This document shows, in pieces, positions 26,595 through 34,135 of a stretch of DNA of 64,000 nucleotides; the first letter of the stretch is position 1; each line of letters begins with the position of its first letter. Position numbers and translations under genes: made by a program. This stretch comes from Burkholderia vietnamiensis LMG 10929. GTDB taxonomy: Bacteria > Pseudomonadota > Gammaproteobacteria > Burkholderiales > Burkholderiaceae. Under the pieces are notes generated by a model. The model did no database searches and had not been told where the DNA came from. It saw only the letters and a list, made by a program, of their open reading frames with translations. Location of the stretch: assembly GCF_000959445.1 (NCBI RefSeq), contig NZ_CP009630.1, positions 1,240,001 through 1,304,000 of the forward strand. Direction: 5' to 3'.

Positions 26595-28010
26595 TCAGAA
26601 TGCGTTGCGGCCGATGAAGCCGCGCACGATCGTCAGCACGATGATCTTCATGTCGAACGCGAAGCTCCAGTTCTGCATGTAGAAGAGATCGAACTTCACG
26701 CGCGCCTCCATCGCCTCGACCTTGCGCGTCTCGCCGCGATAGCCGTTCACCTGCGCCCATCCGGTGATGCCGGGCCGCACGCGATAGCGGTACATGTAGC
26801 AGTCGATCAGCTGCCGGTAGAAGTCGTCGTGCTCGACCGCGTGCGGACGCGGCCCGACGACCGACATCTGCCCGCACAGCACGTTGAAGAATTGCGGGAG
26901 CTCGTCGAGCGACGTGCGGCGCAGGAATGCGCCGACGCGCGTGATACGCGCGTCGTGGCGCGACGCCTGCCGGATGACGCCCGGCTGTACGCGGTGCACG
27001 CGCATGGTCCGGAACTTGAGGATGTCGAATTCGCGGCCGTCGACGCCCTTGCGGCGCTGCCTGAACAACACCGGCCCGGGCGACGACAGCTTGACGGCGA
27101 GCGCCAGCACCGACAGCAGCGGCAGCAACGGAATCAGCACGCCGAGCGCGAACAGCCGGTCGAACGCGAACTTGGCCCACAGCTCGGGCGCGGCGCGCGG
27201 CGTGGTCGCCAGATTGATCGCCGGCATGCCGAGCACGTCGGTCGCGGAGCGCTCGACCACGGCCATCTGCCGCACGTCGGGCAAAAGCCGCAACTGCACG
27301 AATTCGTCGCGCAGCTCGCGCACGATGCGCTGGATCCGCCACTCATGCGACATCGGCAGCGTGAGCCACACCTCGTCGATCCGTGCGCCGCGGATCATGT
27401 CGCGCAAGGTATCCCAATCGCCGATCACCGGCACGCCGCCGATGCCTGCCGCATTGGCCGGCGCTTCGTCGTCGAAAACGCATGCGGCGACGAACGGCCC
27501 GCCTGGCGTCAGCTGCATCCGCTCGACCGCCACGCGCCCGTATGCGGTCGCACCGACGACGGCGACGCGGCGCCGGTGCACGTGCGAGTCGTCGCGCGTC
27601 AGCACGAACGCGAGCAGCATCGCGCGGCCGATCAGCACGGCGGCGTCGCCGGCGAGCACCGTGCGCACGATCCAGCGGGTGTTCACCGTTGCGCTGCGAT
27701 TCATCAGCCACATCGTGCCGGCCACCGTGAGCGCGCTCGCGCACACCAGCGCCAGCGCCGTGCGCGTGAGCACGTGCGGGCCGTCCGGCACGGCCACCCC
27801 GTTGCGCACGGTCCGCACGTAACGCGGCAGCAACGCGACCGTCAGCACGCACAACAGCGCGATCGCGCCGTGCTGCGCATCGGACAGGTCGCGCCATCCG
27901 AGGCCGGCCGCCCGCTGTGCGGCAAGCGCCCCGGCCAGCACGAGCGCAACGTCGGCCGCCGCGATCGCGGCACGCCGCAACGCATTCGCTCCTCCGGACA
28001 TCGACTGCAT
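26595..28010 (-). CDS. Undecaprenyl-phosphate glycosyl-1-phosphate transferase (WcaJ/BceB-type priming enzyme)
   Basis: This inner-membrane polyprenol-phosphate hexose-1-phosphate transferase of 471 residues starts the repeat unit on undecaprenyl phosphate. It has N-terminal membrane helices, a CoA-binding-like middle (VAVVGATAYGRVAVERM) and a C-terminal bacterial sugar-transferase domain. That domain has SSPGPVLFRQRRKG, FDILKFRTM, SLDELPQFFNVLCGQMSVVGPRPH and YRVRPGITGWAQVNGYRGET segments. ATG 28010 is 5 bases from the upstream CRP stop; a GTG at 28016 overlaps that TGA (GTGA) and is also possible. It is translationally linked to the CRP/FNR gene. Confidence 0.92.
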   Translation of the reverse strand: MQSMSGGANALRRAAIAAADVALVLAGALAAQRAAGLGWRDLSDAQHGAIALLCVLTVALLPRYVRTVRNGVAVPDGPHVLTRTALALVCASALTVAGTMWLMNRSATVNTRWIVRTVLAGDAAVLIGRAMLLAFVLTRDDSHVHRRRVAVVGATAYGRVAVERMQLTPGGPFVAACVFDDEAPANAAGIGGVPVIGDWDTLRDMIRGARIDEVWLTLPMSHEWRIQRIVRELRDEFVQLRLLPDVRQMAVVERSATDVLGMPAINLATTPRAAPELWAKFAFDRLFALGVLIPLLPLLSVLALAVKLSSPGPVLFRQRRKGVDGREFDILKFRTMRVHRVQPGVIRQASRHDARITRVGAFLRRTSLDELPQFFNVLCGQMSVVGPRPHAVEHDDFYRQLIDCYMYRYRVRPGITGWAQVNGYRGETRKVEAMEARVKFDLFYMQNWSFAFDMKIIVLTIVRGFIGRNAF

Positions 28011-28012
28011 CG

Positions 28013-28795
28013 TCACGCACCGTGCGCCGGATAACGGCTCTGCAGTTCCGGCATGCGCGCGCGCAGCGGCGCGGGCGTTGCATTCGTGCGCGTGCCGAGC
28101 AGGCGCCGATAGTCGGCGCGAATCAGGTCGTAGCATTCGCACGCGTGATGTTCGAGACCATGGCGGTCGAGCACCGTGATACGGCCGCGGCGCTGCCGGA
28201 TCAGCCCGGCTTCCTGCAGGTCGCCGGCCGCTTCGGTCACGCCTTCGCGCCGCACGCCGAGCATGTTCGCGATCGTCTGCTGCGTGACGGCCAGCTCGTC
28301 GCCGTCGATGCGGTCGTGCGCGAGCAGCAGCCAGCGGCTCAATTGCTCGCTGACCGAGTGATGCCGGTTGCACAGCGCGCTGCGCGAGATCTGCGCCATC
28401 GTGGCCTGGCTGTAGTTCAGCATCAGGCGATAGGTCGCCGCGGACCGTTCGAATTCCGCGCGCATCACGCAGGTCGGCACGCGATACGCCATGCCGGCGG
28501 CGCGCACTTCGACGCGGCTCGACACGGCCACGCCACCGACGAGCGTCGCGAGACCGACCGCGCCTTCGCGGCCGACCACCGCCACCTCCACCATCGCACC
28601 GTCCTCCATCAGGTGCTGAACCGACATCATCGCCGTCGTCGGAAAGTGCAGATGACGCATCGGTTCGCCGACGCGATCGAGCATCCCGGCCTTGATCCTG
28701 ACCAGTTCGAGGTGCGGTGCGATCGCATGAAGGGTGTCCTCCGGCAGCGCATCCAGAATGGCATTGGCGGAGTAACTCGAGTGAAGATGAAGCAT
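28013..28795 (-). CDS. CRP/FNR-family regulator 1 (EPS-linked, possible BerA-type)
   Basis: This 260-residue regulator has an N-terminal cNMP-like jelly roll (residues about 15-140, with LHFPTTAMMSVQHLMEDGAMVEVAVVGREG read in parts as LHFPTTAMMSV and VEVAVVGREG) and a C-terminal winged helix (QQTIANMLGVRREGVTEAAG). It lacks the cAMP-pocket Arg-Ser pattern of true CRP and the FNR Cys cluster. It is the first gene of an operon with the priming transferase and GT4, so it likely controls EPS onset. B. cenocepacia BerA is a c-di-GMP-responsive protein of this family; either this gene or the one at 29711 could be its orthologue. AAGGAA precedes ATG 28795. Confidence 0.88.
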   Translation of the reverse strand: MLHLHSSYSANAILDALPEDTLHAIAPHLELVRIKAGMLDRVGEPMRHLHFPTTAMMSVQHLMEDGAMVEVAVVGREGAVGLATLVGGVAVSSRVEVRAAGMAYRVPTCVMRAEFERSAATYRLMLNYSQATMAQISRSALCNRHHSVSEQLSRWLLLAHDRIDGDELAVTQQTIANMLGVRREGVTEAAGDLQEAGLIRQRRGRITVLDRHGLEHHACECYDLIRADYRRLLGTRTNATPAPLRARMPELQSRYPAHGA

Positions 28796-29710
28796 GGCTG
28801 TATTCCTTTTATTGTCCGCGCCGCGCGCAGCCGCGGCAGCGAAGCTCGTTATCGCGATGCGCGTCGACGGCGACGCAGGTTGAGGCCCACAACCCTCGCT
28901 CCGATCGACCCTCGGCTTTCCACCGCCTCCGGAAATCGGCAATCCCGTTTCGACACGCCCGCTCGAATAAGCGATTTACGTGCCAATACCCGTCCATCCT
29001 TAATATATGAATGACGACCGCATTAGAACGACGGATTAATCGCGCTGAAACTTCAAAAAATGTCTCATTTCCGGACACCCCCACGCGTCGCGGACGCGGC
29101 AGGTGATTCGACTGATCAATAAGCGCCGCGCGCGGCCGGGTGGCCGACGCGCTTCCGCGACGGCTTGCCGGTCAAATACTTACGACGCGTTTTCATTTGA
29201 TTCCATGATGTCCGGGCGACCCGCAGGCGGCCATCACGCGACTCGAAAGGTCGTTTGAAACTGTCTCAAAATTGATTCGATCGCTTGATTTACGGGCTTG
29301 TAACCTAGCGCACATACATATCGCAACACCTTGATTCTATTGTTGAACTTCAAGTCAATATCTCAATTGTCAAACAATGTTCAACGCCTTTTATATTTTT
29401 TCCTGTAGCATGCGAAGCGACGCTCAATTGATTCACGATCGGTACTTCATTCCGGAGCGAGCATCCCAATTCGTGCGCGACGGGCAAATTATGGATAACC
29501 AAATCTTGGGCTCCATATGACAGTTCCTTACCGACGTCCGAAGCGTCAAACTTTGTGAAGTGACGTAATACGCAATTGAGGGAATTCAATTGCGTGCTAG
29601 CTTTTTTAGCCATAGACATTCCAATTCCGACGAACAGAAATCGAACGTTCGTGCCGAATCCGCGCGGATACACGGCACGAAGTCGATTGCTCACCCTATG
29701 AGGATGCGCC
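28796..29710. other. AT-rich intergenic island between two CRP/FNR genes
   Basis: The 915-base interval separates two outward-facing regulators. From about 28,970 and especially 29,200-29,650 it is far richer in A/T than the surrounding DNA. It contains a TTTGA-N7-TCAAA dyad (29254-29270) and an uncertain small ORF. The base composition suggests a regulatory island or an insertion from outside. Confidence 0.6.
29350..29619 (-). CDS. Uncertain small ORF in the AT-rich island, 89 residues
   Basis: The product starts MSMAKKASTQLNSLNCVL and ends CLTIEILT. No family is recognised, and there is no signal peptide or membrane helix. Codon use is clearly more A/T-rich than every neighbour. GGAA lies about 8 bases before ATG 29619; ATG 29613 (MAKK) and a GTG at 29694 are other starts. 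It could be a transferred small gene, a gene remnant, or a chance frame in AT-rich regulatory DNA. Confidence 0.35.
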   Translation of the reverse strand: MSMAKKASTQLNSLNCVLRHFTKFDASDVGKELSYGAQDLVIHNLPVAHELGCSLRNEVPIVNQLSVASHATGKNIKGVEHCLTIEILT

Positions 29711-30493
29711 GTGACTCTTCAGGCCAATGACGCCGTTGCCGCCCCGAGCGGCATGATCGAGCTCTCCCACAGCTTCGACGCGAACCGGTTCATCGCGGCG
29801 CTCGACCGCGACGAACGCGCGGCGCTGGTCGCTCACCTTCAGCTGGTTCACCTGAGATCCGGTCAGGTGCTGTGCGAACCCGGCGAAATGCTGAGCGCCG
29901 TCTATCTGCCCGTCACGACGGCCGTTTCGTTGCAGTACGTATCGTCGGGCGGCATGACGCTGGAAGTGGCCGAGATCGGCAGCGAGAGCATCGTGTGCGA
30001 CGACGTGATCGGCGGCAGCGGCAGCATGCCGTGCCGCGCGGTCGCATGCCGCGACGGCTTCGTCTATCGGCTCGACCGGCGCGTGTTCGCGCGCGCGTTC
30101 GACGCGTCCCCGGTGATTCGCCATCTGGTGTTCGTGTGCGTGCGGCTGCTGATGGCGCAGGTGTCGCAGATCACGTTCTGCAGCCGCCACCATGTGCTCA
30201 AGCACCAGTTGTGCAGATGGTTCCTGCTCGCGTACGACCGCTCGCGCAGCATCGAGATCCAGGTGACCCACAGCATGCTCGCGCAGATGCTCGGCGTGCG
30301 GCGCGAGACGGTCACCGACGCGGCGGGCGAAGTCCAGAAGCTCGGCCTGATCCGCCAGTATCGAAGCTCGATCGTGCTCGCGAATCTCGGCGGCCTCGAG
30401 AAGATGTCGTGCGGCTGCCGCGCGATCGTGCGCGACGAGATCAACCGGATCCTGTCGGCCGACTCGGGCGTGACGACCGCCGCGCGCGCTTGA
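29711..30493 (+). CDS. CRP/FNR-family regulator 2 (EPS-linked, possible BerA-type)
   Basis: This 260-residue regulator has the same layout as the one at 28013: a jelly-roll sensor with LCEPGEMLSAVYLPVTTAVSL and a C-terminal winged helix with HSMLAQMLGVRRETVTDAAG. The two proteins share segments such as Q-S-R-HH and GVRRE, so they are paralogues that face away from each other across the AT-rich island. GTG 29711 has AGGA 7 bases upstream. It lies 168 bases before the aminoacyl-carrier-protein cassette on the same strand and is the obvious candidate to control it. Ligand unknown; c-di-GMP is plausible by family precedent. Confidence 0.88.
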   Translation: MTLQANDAVAAPSGMIELSHSFDANRFIAALDRDERAALVAHLQLVHLRSGQVLCEPGEMLSAVYLPVTTAVSLQYVSSGGMTLEVAEIGSESIVCDDVIGGSGSMPCRAVACRDGFVYRLDRRVFARAFDASPVIRHLVFVCVRLLMAQVSQITFCSRHHVLKHQLCRWFLLAYDRSRSIEIQVTHSMLAQMLGVRRETVTDAAGEVQKLGLIRQYRSSIVLANLGGLEKMSCGCRAIVRDEINRILSADSGVTTAARA

Positions 30494-30661
30494 CCGATTC
30501 GGCATTTCGGCGCGCCCGGTCGATCGCGTTCAGCCGACTGTAGGGTGGCGAACAGAACGTCGTGCATGCGGATGGTCTACTGATGCCGGACTGCCGGGGG
30601 GATGTCAGCGCGCTGCGCGCGTTCGCCCGAGCGGACGACACCACGCACGCCGGAGCAGCAC

Positions 30662-30913
30662 GTGAAAAACGAAATCAGAACCATCCTGAAGCACGTCGCC
30701 AATCTCGAAGCCGCGATCGATTCGATCGGCGACGGGGACGACCTTTACGACGCGGGCCTCTCGTCGCTCGACACGATCCAGCTGATGCTCGCGATCGAGA
30801 AGCACTTCAACGTCGAGATCCCCGACGAGATGCTGAACCGCAACCTGTTCCGCAGCGTCGACGCGCTCGCGGACGCGGTCGCCAGCCTCCAACGCTCCGA
30901 GCATTCCGCATGA
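30662..30913 (+). CDS. Phosphopantetheine carrier protein of the aminoacyl cassette
   Basis: This free-standing acyl/aminoacyl carrier protein has 83 residues. The prosthetic-group site is Ser35 in DAGLSSLDTIQLMLAIEKHF, with Ser in place of the usual Asp before the modified Ser (SSL rather than DSL). The rest follows the four-helix carrier fold. GTG 30662 has GGAG about 10 bases upstream. It overlaps the next gene by four bases (ATGA, 30910-30913). Its partner should be the ligase at 32103, which would attach an amino acid to the phosphopantetheine thiol. The window has no phosphopantetheinyl transferase; the host enzyme must serve. Confidence 0.92.
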   Translation: MKNEIRTILKHVANLEAAIDSIGDGDDLYDAGLSSLDTIQLMLAIEKHFNVEIPDEMLNRNLFRSVDALADAVASLQRSEHSA

Positions 30914-32106
30914 GCGCGCTCCTTCCCGAACTCGCGCCCCCCGACGAAGCGTATCGGCTCGACGAGGCCGCCCTCGCCGTCGCGCAGGTCGCCGCGCAAC
31001 ACGCGGATGCGGTCGATCGCGACGCCCGTTGTCCCGTCGAGGCCATCGAGGCGATGCGCGCCCGCCGCCTGCTCGGCGCGATGGTGCCGACCCATCTGGG
31101 CGGCGCCGGCGCATCGCTCGCCGACGTCGCATCGGCCTGCTCGATTCTCGGCCGCGCCTGTGCGTCGTCGGCGATGGTGTTCGCGATGCACCAGATCCAG
31201 GTTGCCTGCATCGTCGATCACGCGGCCGACCAGGGATGGCATCGGCTGTTCCTGCAGCAGCTCGTGCGCCATCAATGGCTGCTTGCATCGGCGACGTCCG
31301 AAGACGGCGTCGGCGGCAACCTGCGCACGAGCCAGTGCGCGCTCGAGACGAACGGCGGCGAGTTCAGGCTGCGCAAAGCGGCGCCGGCGATCTCGTACGG
31401 CGACTACGCGGACGGCATCCTCGCGACCGCACGCCGCGACGCCGACGCACCGGCGTCCGAACAGGTGCTCGTGACGCTGCTGCGCGACGGCTATACGCTC
31501 ACGCGCCGCAACGAATGGGACACGCTCGGCTTGCGCGGCACCTGCAGCAACGGCTTCGTGCTGGAGGCGCAAGGCGCGACGGTCCAGTGCGCGCCGGTGC
31601 CGTTCGCGCAGATCGCCGAACAGACGATGGTGCCGGTGTCGCACATCCTGTGGGCCGCCGTGTGGATCGGCGTGGCCGGCGACGCGTTCCAGCGCGCGCA
31701 TCAGTTCTTCCGCGCGCAGGCGCGTCAGTCCGACGGCGCGCCGTCGCCCGCGGCACGACGGATCGCCGAATCGCTGGACCTGATGCAGGCGATGCAGGCG
31801 CGCGTCGACAGCGTGCTGCGCCTCTACGGCTGCGCGTCGGCGCGTTCGTGGTCGGCCGGCATGGCGTGGGCCGCCGAGGTCAACACGCTGAAGACTTACG
31901 TATCGACGGCCGCGCTCGAAGTCGTGCAGCAGGCCATGATGATCTGCGGGATGGCCGGCTACAAGAACGGCACACCGTACAGCGTCGGCCGCCATCTGCG
32001 CGACCTGCAGGCCGCGCCGCTGATGATCAGCAACGACCGCATCGCCGCCAACACTTCGAACCTGCTGCTCGCCTTGCGTCCGTCGACGCTGGAGAAACTC
32101 TCGTGA
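30910..32106 (+). CDS. Acyl-CoA-dehydrogenase-like flavoprotein lacking the canonical catalytic Glu segment
   Basis: This 398-residue protein has the full ACAD fold: an N-terminal helical domain (LGAMVPTHLGGAGASLADVASA), a beta domain with SATSEDGVGG and the C-terminal FAD/dimer helices (MICGMAGYKNGTPYSVGRHLRD). The stretch where ACADs carry the catalytic EGT Glu reads ISNDR around residues 373-377, so ordinary alpha,beta-dehydrogenation is doubtful. Similar losses mark oxidase and flavin monooxygenase members of the superfamily. Within this operon it probably acts on the aminoacyl-carrier-protein thioester, by oxidation or hydroxylation. It overlaps both neighbours by four bases. Confidence 0.88.
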   Translation: MSALLPELAPPDEAYRLDEAALAVAQVAAQHADAVDRDARCPVEAIEAMRARRLLGAMVPTHLGGAGASLADVASACSILGRACASSAMVFAMHQIQVACIVDHAADQGWHRLFLQQLVRHQWLLASATSEDGVGGNLRTSQCALETNGGEFRLRKAAPAISYGDYADGILATARRDADAPASEQVLVTLLRDGYTLTRRNEWDTLGLRGTCSNGFVLEAQGATVQCAPVPFAQIAEQTMVPVSHILWAAVWIGVAGDAFQRAHQFFRAQARQSDGAPSPAARRIAESLDLMQAMQARVDSVLRLYGCASARSWSAGMAWAAEVNTLKTYVSTAALEVVQQAMMICGMAGYKNGTPYSVGRHLRDLQAAPLMISNDRIAANTSNLLLALRPSTLEKLS

Positions 32107-33083
32107 ACGATCGCCTCTCCGTGACTTCGGCCGGCTCCGCCGCCACGCCCGCCGACGCGCCGCTCGACCGCGCCGGCGTGAACCCGCTGCGCGACGAACT
32201 GGTGGACGCCGGCCTGCTGGTGTCGACCGGCATCCAGGGCCTGTTCGGCCGCAGCGAGCGGTTCGAGCGCGTCGTCGAAGCGCTCGACGCATTCGTCACG
32301 CGCCTCGGCGCCGACCAGCATGCGGAGGTCCTGCGCTTCCCGCCGGCGATGAGCCGCACCGAGTTCGAGCGCAGCGAATACATGAAGAGCTTCCCGCAAC
32401 TCGCGGGCAGCGTTCACGCGTTCTGCGGCGACGAACAGCGGCACCAGCGCGTGCTGCAATGCCTCGATCGCGGCGAAGACTGGACCGAAAGCCAGAAGCC
32501 GACCTACGTCGTGATGACGCCGGCCGCCTGCTATCCGGTCTATCCGGTCGTCGCGCGCGCCGGGGCGCTGCCCGACGACGGACGCATCGTCGACGTGTTC
32601 TCATACTGCTTCCGCCACGAACCGTCGCTCGACCCGACCCGCATGCAGTTGTTCCGGATGCGCGAGTACGTGCGAATCGGCACGCCCGAGCAGATCGTCG
32701 CGTTCCGCCGCACCTGGATGGAGCGCGGTACGCGGATGATCGACGCGCTGCGCCTGCCGAACGAAATCGATCTCGCGAACGACCCGTTCTTCGGACGCGG
32801 CGGCAAGATCGTCGCCGACAGCCAGCGCGAGCAGAACCTCAAGTTCGAGCTGCTGATCCCGATCGAGCACGACGGCCGTCAGACCGCCTGCCTGAGCTTC
32901 AATTACCACATGGACCACTTCGGGCTGCTGTGGGACATCCGCACCGCGAGCGGCGACGTCGCGCACACGGGCTGCGTCGGCTTCGGCCTCGAGCGCCTCA
33001 CGCTCGCGCTGTTCCGCCATCACGGCTTCGACCTCGACGCGTGGCCGGCCGACGTGCGCGACGCGCTGTGGGGCACGCGATGA
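32103..33083 (+). CDS. Amino acid:[carrier protein] ligase (truncated seryl-tRNA-synthetase homologue)
   Basis: This 326-residue class II synthetase catalytic core has no tRNA-binding arm. Known family members activate glycine or alanine with ATP and transfer it to a carrier-protein phosphopantetheine. Motif 2 is CFRHE (residues 169-173) with the following REYVRIG; motif 3 is GFGLER (293-298). Cys143, Glu188 and Cys291 are spaced 45 and 103 residues apart, equal to the zinc-ligand spacing in the Bradyrhizobium enzyme as I recall it (Cys131, Glu176, Cys279). GTG 32103 overlaps the previous stop (GTGA). Amino acid specificity cannot be read directly; Gly or Ala is expected. Confidence 0.92.
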   Translation: MNDRLSVTSAGSAATPADAPLDRAGVNPLRDELVDAGLLVSTGIQGLFGRSERFERVVEALDAFVTRLGADQHAEVLRFPPAMSRTEFERSEYMKSFPQLAGSVHAFCGDEQRHQRVLQCLDRGEDWTESQKPTYVVMTPAACYPVYPVVARAGALPDDGRIVDVFSYCFRHEPSLDPTRMQLFRMREYVRIGTPEQIVAFRRTWMERGTRMIDALRLPNEIDLANDPFFGRGGKIVADSQREQNLKFELLIPIEHDGRQTACLSFNYHMDHFGLLWDIRTASGDVAHTGCVGFGLERLTLALFRHHGFDLDAWPADVRDALWGTR

Positions 33084-34135
33084 GCTTCGTGTCACGCGAC
33101 GGCGAGGATGCGTCGTTCGACGACGTGCGTCATCGCGCGCGCCACTACCGGCCGCACCCGCTCCACAGTCAGGAGATGGTCTGGAAGCAGACCAACTGCT
33201 ACGTCGACATGTGGCTCGAGGTGCTGCGCTGGTGGGGGCTCAATCCGTACGCGGCGCTGCCGTTTACGATCGCGATGGACTTCGAGGGCGACCAGTTCAC
33301 GTTCTTCAAGTTTCCGCACGACGAGCTGGAGCGGCTGTACGGCATCGTCGTGCAGGAACACTCGATCTACGAGCCGCTCGCCCAGCACATCGAGACGCAG
33401 GTCGCGCGCGGCCATCTGATGATCGTCGAGGTCGACGCGTGGTTCCTGCCCGATACGCGCGGCAGCGCCTATCGCACGCAGCATACGAAGACGACGATCG
33501 GCATCGACGCGATCGACCGCGTGCGCCGCCAGCTCGGCTACTTCCACAACAGCGGCTATTACGTGGCCGAGGAGATCGACTACGACGGACTCGTCGGCGG
33601 CAGCTCGCCGATGCCGTTGCCGCCGTACGTCGAGTGCGCGAAGCGGCGTTTCGCGCCGCTCGACGAGCGCGTGCTGTGCGACGTGTCGCTCGCCGCCTTG
33701 CAGCGGCATCTGCGGCGCCTGCCGCTGGTCAATCCGGTGGCGGCGTTCCGCCGCCAGTTGCAGGCCGATGCGAAGTCGCTCGCCGCGTCGCCGCTCGAAC
33801 GCTTCCACGGGTACTCGTTCAATTCGGTGCGGCAGCTCGGCGCGAACTTCGAGCTGTTCGGTCATTACGCGCGCTGGCTGCAGGCGAGCGGCTGCATCGG
33901 CCCGTTCGCCGACATACGCACGGCGTGCGAGCGCATCGCGGCGGAATCGATGGTGCTCGAATTCCGGCTTGCGCGCGCCTGCGCGCGCGGCAAGGAGGAG
34001 CGCGGCGATGCGACGCTCGACGCGATCGAAGCGGCCTATACCGACCTGATCGCATGCGCGCAGCAGATCAGCCCGCCGCTGCGGCACCCGGCGCCCGTTC
34101 GCTGCGAAGCGGCCGCCGTGCCGGCGACGCGGTGA
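33080..34135 (+). CDS. DUF1839 protein, possible papain-like aminoacyl transferase
   Basis: This 351-residue DUF1839 family protein is of unknown function. Near the N-terminus Gln37-x2-Cys40 (KQTNCYVDMWLEVL) begins a helix, as in papain-fold enzymes. About 95 residues later VDAWFLPDTRGSAYRTQHTK and then TTIGID give a His135 followed by an Asp region. This resembles the pattern of the BtrH N-terminal domain, which moves an acyl group from a carrier protein to an aminoglycoside. I therefore infer that it may transfer the aminoacyl group from the carrier protein to an acceptor. ATGA overlaps link it to the ligase and GTGA to the GH2 gene. Confidence 0.82.
   Translation: MSFVSRDGEDASFDDVRHRARHYRPHPLHSQEMVWKQTNCYVDMWLEVLRWWGLNPYAALPFTIAMDFEGDQFTFFKFPHDELERLYGIVVQEHSIYEPLAQHIETQVARGHLMIVEVDAWFLPDTRGSAYRTQHTKTTIGIDAIDRVRRQLGYFHNSGYYVAEEIDYDGLVGGSSPMPLPPYVECAKRRFAPLDERVLCDVSLAALQRHLRRLPLVNPVAAFRRQLQADAKSLAASPLERFHGYSFNSVRQLGANFELFGHYARWLQASGCIGPFADIRTACERIAAESMVLEFRLARACARGKEERGDATLDAIEAAYTDLIACAQQISPPLRHPAPVRCEAAAVPATR

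Noticed and set aside
32103-33083. Duplicate seryl-tRNA synthetase
   Set aside because: The protein lacks the N-terminal tRNA-binding coiled coil and sits in a carrier-protein operon; tRNA charging is unlikely.
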